Source: Streptomyces albiflavescens
GTDB taxonomy: Bacteria; Actinomycetota; Actinomycetes; Streptomycetales; Streptomycetaceae
Reading direction: 5' to 3'
Assembly (NCBI RefSeq): GCF_014645835.1
Contig: NZ_BMMM01000026.1
Location: forward strand, 1 to 64,000
DNA: 64,000 nucleotides
A program made the position numbers and the translations under genes. This document shows positions 26,580 to 34,800 of this stretch, piece by piece. A model generated the notes under the pieces. That model was not told the DNA's origin. It saw only the letters and a program-made list of their open reading frames with translations, and ran no database searches. Each line of letters starts with the position of its first letter. Position 1 is the first letter of the stretch.

Positions 26580-26849
26580 CGCGGCTCCCCCGTTGATTCC
26601 GCTGGTTCGCCGTACCACTCCTGGTCGAAGCGTGCGGGGGAGAAGTTGAAACGGAAAGAGCGCAGTTCTGGCCAGAGGCGCGCATCTCGCCATGATCCAA
26701 ACGAAGTGCCCGCCCGAGACGGCCGCACCTTGATGCAGATCAGCGCGGCAACCTCGCGGCATAGGGTTCAGTTCGGCCCATCCGGGCACCAGACACCGGC
26801 ATTCAAGGGACGGCCGTGCGGTCGCGTGCGCGCCCTGCGCCCCGAAGGA

Positions 26850-28457
26850 TCAGCTGCGAACAGCGCTGAAGCGGTTCCCTCCGCACAGTCCTCGGTGGTA
26901 CTCGACGTGCTGCTCGTCGATGTCGTGTTCGGGGTGGCGTCTCAGGGTGCCGATGGATGCTCCATCCTTGCTCCGCCGCACGTTCCAGTGCTCGTCGATG
27001 AAGATGGCCAGGGTGTCGAACTGGACGTGGTGGTTGGGACAGAGGCACAGCAAATTGGTCAGCTCGTCCGGACCGTCGTGCGGGCTTCCAAGCCCTCTGA
27101 TGTGTGCCGCCTCGCTGTAGTTACTGAAACGTGTCTCCAGTCGGAGCCCGCACACTTGGCACTGATGCTGGTGGAGCAGCTTGACCCTGTTCACCAGTCG
27201 CTGATCCCTGTCGGGGCGCGAGGCGGTGACCTGGCGGCGCCCCTTGGCCCGAGCAGACCCGCCCCTGCCATCGCGCTCACCGTCGCCTTCATCCGCTCCG
27301 CTGGCGTGCGCGTACCCGCCAAGGCCAACTCGCTCCAGGAGTTCTTCCTGGTCGACGTCCCCGAAGTAGGTGGTGCACAGCAGACCGATCGCCTCGGCAC
27401 GGGCGAGCGGCTGGCGTAGCAGCCTTGCGGCTTCCCGCCGGAGCCCTGCTTGGGTTCCTGACTCGACAGAGGCCGCCAGCGACAGCAGGTCTGAGTCCGA
27501 ACGCTCCGTACCTACGACTTCCCACAGCCCGCCGTCGCTCAGGTGACGGAACGGATACTCGAGTGACACTGAGACGTCTGGGGAGCCGAACTCCTGCAAG
27601 ATGGGCTCGAGCTGGCTCTGGTAGACGTCCGACGGCGCCAGACGATCCTGCCCCGACACCAGCCGACCAATGGCCCAGATGAGCGTGAGAGACCCGTGAC
27701 GGGTACGTCGCTCGTCCGGAACATCGGCGTCGAGGGTTCCGAGTGCGCGCAAGAGGTCCCCACGCCCCATGCTGTCAGTAGGAGCAGCCGCCCCTCCCTC
27801 GCCGGACGGTCGTTCTCCCGCGGCGGGTATTCGTCCGTCCAGGAGGCTCAGGTGACGGCGGCGCTCCGCGGCCCTGACGAGGGTGAGGCTGCGCAGCGGA
27901 GGTGTCATTGCCAGAGCAGTCAGGATGGGCTCCGCCGGCACCTCGAATTCAACGACGTCGCCCAGGGCCATGATGTATTCCCAGGTGCTCTGTGTCTCCT
28001 CGTCGACCCCCCAGACCGCTTCCGCCAAGTCGCGGTTGTGAAGGAGTCCGAGAATGCGGGCGCGGGCGATGAACATGTTCTGGGCATAGAAGAGGACCTC
28101 GTCGCCGACCTTCCGATCCCGCAGCGCGACGGCCTTGGCGTTCCCTGTCTGCTGCGTGGGCGTCGAGCCCCACAACCGCGCCACTCCGTCGGGGAAGATC
28201 CGCTTGAGCTCGACCGCATGCTCTCCGATGGCGTGCTCGTAGTCCGAGAGCCGGATTCCCTTGCGCACCGAGTGCTCGAAGTGTTGCGGCCCGCGCACCC
28301 TGGCGCTGCCGCGGGGCTGCAACACCCATTGGGCCGCGTCGGCTTCTATGTGTCCGACCGGGCTCTGCCTCCGTCGGCCGCCTGCCCCTCCCCCCGTACC
28401 TGAACCTGCCCCTGAACCTGTGCCGAAGTTCGGCTGATCACCATAACCATTCCCCAT
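26850..28457 (-). CDS. Putative type IV restriction endonuclease: PUA/EVE-like, DNA-sulfur-binding (SBD) and HNH domains
   Basis: 535 residues. After a Gly-rich disordered start, residues 40-185 look like a PUA/EVE-type modified-base reader (K-V-G-D-E-V-L-F-Y-A-Q-N). Residues 238-320 resemble the sulfur-binding domain of ScoMcrA-type enzymes: H-G-S-L-T-L-I-W-A-I-G-R-L (254-266), then E-Y-P-F-R-H-L and G-L-W-E-V (300-314). Residues 433-480 are an HNH nuclease: C-Q-V-C, A-H-I-R, N-L-L-C-L-C-P-N-H-H. Such enzymes cut phosphorothioate- or base-modified invading DNA. The ATG at 28457 has no obvious ribosome-binding site and lies 148 bp after hsdS on the same strand. Domain calls for the first two regions are by eye; the HNH is clear. 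Confidence 0.75.
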   Translation of the reverse strand: MGNGYGDQPNFGTGSGAGSGTGGGAGGRRRQSPVGHIEADAAQWVLQPRGSARVRGPQHFEHSVRKGIRLSDYEHAIGEHAVELKRIFPDGVARLWGSTPTQQTGNAKAVALRDRKVGDEVLFYAQNMFIARARILGLLHNRDLAEAVWGVDEETQSTWEYIMALGDVVEFEVPAEPILTALAMTPPLRSLTLVRAAERRRHLSLLDGRIPAAGERPSGEGGAAAPTDSMGRGDLLRALGTLDADVPDERRTRHGSLTLIWAIGRLVSGQDRLAPSDVYQSQLEPILQEFGSPDVSVSLEYPFRHLSDGGLWEVVGTERSDSDLLSLAASVESGTQAGLRREAARLLRQPLARAEAIGLLCTTYFGDVDQEELLERVGLGGYAHASGADEGDGERDGRGGSARAKGRRQVTASRPDRDQRLVNRVKLLHQHQCQVCGLRLETRFSNYSEAAHIRGLGSPHDGPDELTNLLCLCPNHHVQFDTLAIFIDEHWNVRRSKDGASIGTLRRHPEHDIDEQHVEYHRGLCGGNRFSAVRS

Positions 28458-28605
28458 GGTGATCAGATTTTCACACTAAGAAGGGGAATTGGTAACGGAC
28501 TTGAGGCATCAAACAACGGGCCTGTACTCGTCGAGATCGGCGCGGCGCTTCAAGTCGTTCTCACCTCGTGGAGTCTGGCGGGTGATCCGTCGACTCCGAG
28601 GTCGG

Positions 28606-29826
28606 TCAAGAGGCGGACTTGCCCGGAAATCTGCCGGACAGGAAGCTGTCGAGGATCCGTCCTCGCAGGCCGCGCAGCATCTCGTTCTCCGTTTGCGCGA
28701 TGTGCGCTCGAGCGTGGAGGCGTTCGGCGAGCCGGGCGAAACGCTCACGCACATCACTCGGAGGCCACCGAACCATGGTGGCTCCGAACGCCCGACCGCT
28801 GAGTTCACGCCCTGCAGATCCCTGTGCGGTAGCTGCCAGCTCGGCGCCGCGCGAGCGGATCTCGTGCAGCAGCCACTGCGCATCGGATACCGACTCAGGT
28901 CCCAGCGCAAGTACGTTGCGGCCAATGGCGGCAGGTACTTGGTTCATCACGGCCCGCACCCCGTCTTCCCTTGAGGCGACGAGAAGGGAGCCCGGAGCGC
29001 ACACGCGGCCCTCTTTACCCTTGGGCAGTCGTCGCTCCGTGCCATACAAATGGGGCAGCTCGCTCTGCAGGATGTCCGCGGGGGCGACGAAAGCGGTACC
29101 GCCCTCGGTCTGCGTCCCGTCGCCGTCCGGGCGCGGGCGTGGTGCAGTTCCGGCAGTGAGATGAACAAGGCTTGCCAGGGGCTGTTCCGGCCAGGACTTG
29201 CTGTCGCGCGCCTCGCGTGCGAAGTGCGCTTCGCTCAACTCCGTGGCGCACTCGGCGATACGTGAGTTCGTCGCCGTTTTCGCCTCCAGAAGCCGCATCG
29301 CTCGCAACAGGGCGGTCCTTGGCCCTACTGGCGGAATCGGCACGGGGAGACTTCGCAGCGCCGCCAGGCTGAGCGTGCGTTGCAGTGTGGAACCAGTGGC
29401 CTGCCTCTCGCACCACTCTCGCACCGCCGGCGATCCGAGCCACAGGCTCAGCCAGGCCGCCTCGTCGGGTTCGCTCGGTCGGATGATGGCGACGGTCCGA
29501 GACGCGTTCCAGTGGTGGAACTCTCCGCCGACGACTGCCGCTTCACCCACGCGGCCGACCAGGACCACGACGACGTCGCCGACCTCCAGTTGGCTGCGCA
29601 GGCTTGTTTCGTGCACCTGGGAGGCGATCCGCCTCGGTTCGTCGCTGCGCAGTCGTCCGTCCTGGATGTCGGCAGCCCGAATCATGGGCACACCGTCGTC
29701 GACGTGCGCCCCGGGGCGAGTGATGCCATACCCAATGACCTGCACGTTCGGCAGATCACCCAGCCGTCCCACACCCCAATCCCTGGGCAGTCGCTGCAGC
29801 TCGTTTTCCAGACTCTCCTGCGTCAC
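28606..29826 (-). CDS. hsdS: Type I restriction-modification specificity subunit HsdS
   Basis: 406 residues from a GTG overlapping the hsdM stop. It has two target-recognition halves. The first begins G-D-L-P-N-V-Q-V-I-G-Y-G-I-T with M-I-R-A-A-D-I-Q-D-G, and the second S-L-V-H-L-T-A-G-T-A-P with A-F-V-A-P-A-D-I. Each is followed by a helical spacer (L-R-S-L-P-V-P-I-P-P ending the first, M-V-R-W-P-P ending the second). This is the HsdS layout; it directs the HsdM methyltransferase to a bipartite sequence. The target sequence cannot be read from the protein. No HsdR gene is adjacent. Confidence 0.85.
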   Translation of the reverse strand: MTQESLENELQRLPRDWGVGRLGDLPNVQVIGYGITRPGAHVDDGVPMIRAADIQDGRLRSDEPRRIASQVHETSLRSQLEVGDVVVVLVGRVGEAAVVGGEFHHWNASRTVAIIRPSEPDEAAWLSLWLGSPAVREWCERQATGSTLQRTLSLAALRSLPVPIPPVGPRTALLRAMRLLEAKTATNSRIAECATELSEAHFAREARDSKSWPEQPLASLVHLTAGTAPRPRPDGDGTQTEGGTAFVAPADILQSELPHLYGTERRLPKGKEGRVCAPGSLLVASREDGVRAVMNQVPAAIGRNVLALGPESVSDAQWLLHEIRSRGAELAATAQGSAGRELSGRAFGATMVRWPPSDVRERFARLAERLHARAHIAQTENEMLRGLRGRILDSFLSGRFPGKSAS

Positions 29827-31247
29827 AGCTGCCCCAGCAGGTCACGCAACTCGCCTTCGAGGCGGCGGGACGTCTCGAACAGCCCGAGCAGTTCGTCGGT
29901 CAGGTCGGCAGCACGCTCGTGCGCATCTGCGGGCACGGACTCGGCGGGTGGCGCGGCAACGTGGTGGGAGGGCAGTACGTCGTACTCCTTCGCCGCGATC
30001 TCGCCCCGGGAGACCGATGTACACCAGGCGGGTACGTCCTCGTACGGCTGGCTGCCCCGCACTCCCCTCCAGGCAGCGAAGGTCTTGATGATGCGCTTCT
30101 TCGCTGCCTCTGGCATGGCTCGCCGTCCGCGCGTCACGCTCGCGGCGGTGTCACGGGCGTCGATCAGCAGGAACTGTCCCGACCGGTCACTGCGCCCCCA
30201 GTTGTCGCGAGGCTTCTTGCTCTTGGTGAAGAGCCACAGACTCACCGGGTTACGCACATGAGGAATCAGGCCGGCAGGCAGTTCGACCACACAACTCAGG
30301 ACGTCGTCATCGACCAGACGGGCGCGGATCTGGCCTTCTGCGGTCTTCGCCGTAGTGGCAGCGCCTGTGGGCAGCAGGAGCGCACCCCGCCCCGTCGGCG
30401 TCATCTTCCTCACGACGTGCTGGGCCCAGGCGAAGTTGGCGTTTCCGGCCGGTGGGACCCCGTACGGCCAAGGAAGGCTGTGGCGAAGGTAGCCGCCCTC
30501 GTCCCAACCAGACTGGTTGAAAGGCGGGTTGGCGACAACCACGTCGAAGGTCAGGTCCGCGAACCGGTCGTTGACAAATGTGGATTCCGGGCCCTTCAGT
30601 CGTGCTTCAGCCCCGTGTACACAGACGTTCATCGCAGCGGTCTGCAGGGCGCTCCGACTCTCGTCCTGTCCGTACAACGCCAGCTCATCGGCATGGCCAC
30701 CGCTCGCTTCGAGGTGCTCGCGAGCCCGCAGAAGGAGGCCGCCGGAACCACAAACGGGGTCATAGACGGCGTCGCCCTCCCTGGGCTCCATCACACCGGC
30801 CAGGAGGCGAGCGACATCCGACGGCGTGTAGTAGTCGCCGCCCTTGCTCGTCGTCTGCCCATGATCCAGGCAGACTTCGAAGATTTCTGTCAGGTCCGGT
30901 GCTGCGGCCACCCAGTCGATCAGGGCAGCTACTTGCTGGCCTCGCACTCCGCCCAGGTTCGGCAGGTCCAGCAACGAAGAAAATTCAGCTTCCCGCGCGC
31001 GAAGTCCACGATGGAGCGCCTCAGCCAGACCGTGCCCCCCGTCCCGCCAGAGGCCACCACTCATAAGCGCACCCCAGGCTTCGCGTGCCGGCGTGAGATC
31101 GCCCCACTCGTCGCCACGCTCCGTTTCGGCCTCGTGGCGCAGCAGGATCACTGCCATGACGAGGAGAAGGGCGTCCTGGGGTGCCAGTGCCCCGCGCAGG
31201 GCATCCAGCACCCTCCCCAGTGACATCCCCTTCGACGCTCGCTCCAC
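29823..31247 (-). CDS. hsdM: Type I DNA adenine methyltransferase HsdM
   Basis: 474 residues from a GTG at 31247 with GGGAGA just upstream; the longer frame above it has no features. The N6-adenine methyltransferase motifs are present: Y-Y-T-P-S-D-V-A-R-L-L (139-149), SAM-binding D-P-V-C-G-S-G-G (163-170) and catalytic N-P-P-F (240-243). It is co-translated with hsdS. The usual third subunit, the HsdR translocase/nuclease, is missing from the window, so this is either an orphan methyltransferase or it works with a different effector; a nuclease gene (26850-28457) and BREX are the immediate neighbours. A small membrane-protein gene lies 71 bp upstream on the same strand. Confidence 0.88.
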   Translation of the reverse strand: MERASKGMSLGRVLDALRGALAPQDALLLVMAVILLRHEAETERGDEWGDLTPAREAWGALMSGGLWRDGGHGLAEALHRGLRAREAEFSSLLDLPNLGGVRGQQVAALIDWVAAAPDLTEIFEVCLDHGQTTSKGGDYYTPSDVARLLAGVMEPREGDAVYDPVCGSGGLLLRAREHLEASGGHADELALYGQDESRSALQTAAMNVCVHGAEARLKGPESTFVNDRFADLTFDVVVANPPFNQSGWDEGGYLRHSLPWPYGVPPAGNANFAWAQHVVRKMTPTGRGALLLPTGAATTAKTAEGQIRARLVDDDVLSCVVELPAGLIPHVRNPVSLWLFTKSKKPRDNWGRSDRSGQFLLIDARDTAASVTRGRRAMPEAAKKRIIKTFAAWRGVRGSQPYEDVPAWCTSVSRGEIAAKEYDVLPSHHVAAPPAESVPADAHERAADLTDELLGLFETSRRLEGELRDLLGQL

Positions 31248-31318
31248 CTTGTCTCCCGTCTGCGCACGCGTTCGGCCGGACGACCGCCTTCTGGTGCGCC
31301 CATCATGCCTGGCCGGAC

Positions 31319-31507
31319 TCAGCCGCCGCTCATGTAGGTCATGGCCATGAAGGCCATGGTGAACACCGCGACGAACACGCCCCCGCCGGTCATGAGGGCC
31401 TGATCCAGGTCGCCTGTGCGCGCCAGGCGCCACAAGGCGACCAGCAGCGCGCAGATCATCGCCACTGCTATCGCGAGCGTCACCTTCATGCCCCGCGTCC
31501 CACCCAC
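31319..31507 (-). CDS. Small two-helix membrane protein heading the hsdMS unit
   Basis: 62 residues from a GTG at 31507 (AGGGAGA six bases upstream); an in-frame ATG at 31489 is the alternative. The protein consists almost entirely of two hydrophobic segments (M-K-V-T-L-A-I-A-V-A-M-I-C-A-L-L and G-G-G-V-F-V-A-V-F-T-M-A-F-M-A-M) joined by a short charged loop, W-R-L-A-R-T-G-D-L-D. It resembles no family I can name. It ends 71 bp before hsdM on the same strand and is the first gene transcribed from the divergent region opposite pglW. A membrane component paired with a methyltransferase could be an effector in an abortive defence, but no function can be assigned. Confidence 0.6.
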   Translation of the reverse strand: MGGTRGMKVTLAIAVAMICALLVALWRLARTGDLDQALMTGGGVFVAVFTMAFMAMTYMSGG

Positions 31508-31601
31508 CTGCGTTCTCCCTTCACCACGCATGCCTACAAAGCACAACAAACCGACGAGACACAGCGCCCCCCGTCGACCTACACACCACAGTAGCGCACT
31601 G

Positions 31602-31638
31602 CAGCAGTCGGTTTGGTGTAGCTCCAGCAGTCGGTTTG
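31602..31638. promoter_or_regulatory. 14-bp direct repeat in the hsdMS/pglW divergent promoter region
   Basis: CAGCAGTCGGTTTG occurs at 31602-31615 and again at 31625-31638, starts 23 bases apart (about two helical turns). It lies 95 bases before the small membrane-protein gene and 200 bases before pglW, in the region that must contain both promoters. An AACGTTAAAATG stretch follows at 31650-31661. Likely binding sites for a regulator common to both defence operons. Confidence 0.55.
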
Positions 31639-31836
31639 CATGTCGGGCAACGTTAAAATGCCACTCTCGAAGCTCGGAATTGATTTGGTGAATCCACTCC
31701 CGAATCCGGGAGCTCCGACCGTGACCCCACCGATCCCCCTTCGTCCCGGTTCCCCGCCCCGCTACGATCGGTGCGGGACTTTTGCGGCCTGAGCAGCAGC
31801 GATCGGCACAGAACAACAGCGAAGCGGGGATGGCAG

Positions 31837-34800
31837 ATGCGGGACGGCCGGTGGACGACGGTCACCGAATCCGAGTTCCAGCATGAGCACCGGGGCCTGG
31901 AGGCCATCCGCGAGAAGCTCCCGGACAACGACCCGTGGCGGGCCTGGTCGAACTTCACGTTCACCGCGCACACCGGCCACGTCCGGGAAGTGGACCTCCT
32001 GGTAATCGCTCCGGGCGGAGTCCACCTGATCGAGCTGAAGGACTGGCACGGCTCCGTCGAGTCCCGCAACGGCACCTGGCTGCAGACCCAGCCCAGCGGC
32101 CGCCAGATCCCCCACGGCAATCCGCTGCACCTGGCCAACAAGAAGGCCAAGGAGCTGGCCGCGCTGCTGCAGCAGAACGGCGAGAAGGTGTGGGTCTCGG
32201 AGGCCGTCTGCTTCACCGACTCCTCGCTGCGCAACCGGCTGCCCGCCCACGACCGCAACGGCGTCTTCACCGTCCACCAGCTCACCGAGATGCTGAAGGA
32301 GCCGCCGAAGGACGAGTACCGCCGGATCGACGCCGCGCGCTCGCGCCGGATCAAGGCGGTTCTGGAGCGCATCGGCATCGCGCGCAGCGACGCCGAGTAC
32401 AAGGTCGGCCCATATCTGCTGAGCCGGAAGGCGTTCGACTCGGGCCCGACCTGGGCCGACTATCTGGCCCAGCACAGTGAGCTGCCGGAGGCCGCCCGCG
32501 TCCGTGTGTATCTGCGCGAGCGCGGTTCCGACGCCGAGCTGCGGGCATCCGTCGAGCGTGCCGCGCGCCGCGAAGCCGCTGTGCTGCGCCACTTCCGGCA
32601 CCCAGGTGTCGTCCAGCTCAAGCAGTACGACCCCTCCGGGCACTCCGCGGGCCCCGCGCTGATCTTCGATTTCGATCCGCGGACCCTGCGCCTGGACGAA
32701 TACCTGCTCCAGTACGGCGAGAAGCTGGACATCCTCAGTCGCATAGCGCTGGTGAGGCAGCTGGCCGAGACGGTGCGCTCGGCGCACGGCCGGCGGATCT
32801 TCCACCGCACCCTGGCGGCCCGCGCGGTCCACGTCATCCCGCGCTGCCGTGGTGGCCGGAGCGACTCCGAGAGCGAGACCGGCGCCTGGTCCAGCCCACA
32901 CCTGCAGATCTCCGACTGGCAGGTCGCCGTCCAGCGCAGCTCCGAGCACGGCGTGACCGGCAGCGGTGAGCGGTTCGCCCCCACGACCTTCTCGCGCGCG
33001 GGCGCGCATCTCGCCGAGGGCGCTGACCCTTATCTGGCCCCGGAGCTGACCGCGCTCAGGCCCGACCCGGTCGCCCTGGACGTGTACGGACTCGGAGTGC
33101 TCACCTATCTACTGGCCACCGGCAGGCCACCGGCCGCCAGCCAGGCCGAACTGGTGGCTCGCTACGAGGCAGGCGAGGGCCTGCGCCCCAGCTCCGTGGT
33201 GGACGGCCTCTCCCCGTACATCGACGAGCTGGTGCAGGCGGCCACGGCCTACGACGTCTCCGCCCGGCTGTCGTCGGTCGACGACTTCCTGGAGATGCTG
33301 GAGGTCGTCGAGGCGGACCTGACCGAACCTCCGACGGCCGAGGCCCCGCGCCCGGCCGAACCCGAGAAGGACCCCCTGGACGCGGTCGCCGGCGATGTGC
33401 TGGCGGGCCGCTGGGAGGTCAGGCGCCGCCTCGGTACGGGTTCGACGAGCCGCGCGTTCCTGGTGCGGGACCTGACCGCCGGCCCGGATGTGCGCTTCTC
33501 GAAGTCCCTGGCGGTGCTGAAGGTCGCGACGTCGGACAGCCGCGGCGAGGTGCTGCGCCGCGAGGCCGAGGTACTGGGCCGGCTCCGCCCCGACTCCCGC
33601 GTGATCCGCCTGGTCGAGCCGGAGCCGCAGCGCATCGACCCGCGCACGGTCCTGGTCATGGAGTACGTCGGCGACGAGCGCGAGGAGAGCGCTGAGCCGT
33701 CTGCACCGGGTACGAAGCGCCGCCGCCGGGAGGAGACCGTCGCCCGGCAGCTGCGCGAGTTCGGCCGCCTGTCCGTGGACCAGCTCGAGGCGTACGGCGA
33801 CTACCTGTTCGGCGCGGTGGACTTCCTCGAGGGCGAGGGCGTGTGGCACCGCGACATCAAGCCGGACAACATCGCGATCCGCATCCGCCCGAACCGCACC
33901 CGCGAACTGGTGCTGATCGACTTCTCGCTCGCGGGCTACCCGGTGAACGAGACCGCGGCGGGCACGGACGGCTACCTCGACCCGTTCATCGGCACGCTCA
34001 CCGACCGCTCGGTCTACGACGCCCACGCCGAGCGCTATGCCCTGGCCGTCACCCTGCACGAAATGGCGTCCCGAGAGCTTCCGGTGTGGGGCGACGGCAA
34101 GGTCTCGCCACGCCAGACCGACCCGGAGAAGGAGCCGTACCCGAGGATCGCCGCCGACGCCTTCGACCCGGCGGTACGGGACGGTCTGGTCGCGTTCTTC
34201 CAGAAGGCCCTGCACCGGGACGCCTCCCAGCGCTTCCCCGACCTCAAGCCGATGCGGGACGCCTGGAAGAAGATCTTCCTCGCCATGGACGAGGCGAAGC
34301 CCTCGTCCCGCCGCCCGTCACGGCACGCGGCGCCACCCGCGCAGGGCGAGGCGGCGCAGCCCGCCCCGGACGCCGCCATTCCGGAGGCCGAGGAGGAGAG
34401 CGCCGAGCAGCAGCGCGAGCGGCTGGCGGAGCGCGTCGACCGGGACACGCTCGTCTCGTCGTCCGGTCTGAGCCCGGCCGCGGAGTCCTTCGTGTACGGC
34501 CTCGGCGTCAACACGGTCGGTGAGTTGCTCGACTACAGCCAGCGCCAGCTCGTCAACGCACCCGGTCTCGGCGCGAAGACCCGCAAGGAGGTCTTGAGCC
34601 GCATCAAACAGTGGCGCCTCAAGCTCGCGGAGAAGCCTGCCGCGCCGCTCACTCCCGAGGGCCGCAAGGCCGCGAAGGAGGAGCTGTCGGCTGCCGAGGC
34701 CGCAGCGGTCGACGCGGTGGCGGCCAACGGCGGCGCCGGTGCGCATTCGCTGCCGGAGCGCGCGCTGCGCAGCGTCAGCCTCGACACCCTCGCCACGGTG

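Noticed and set aside
25842..26789. Single 315-codon minus-strand gene across the beta-family locus
   Set aside because: The second half is an out-of-frame reading created by the 13-bp duplication, and it runs into the HD gene's coding region on the other strand.
26091..27419. Plus-strand 442-codon frame
   Set aside because: Shadow of the HNH nuclease gene and beta-family relic; its translation has no domain.
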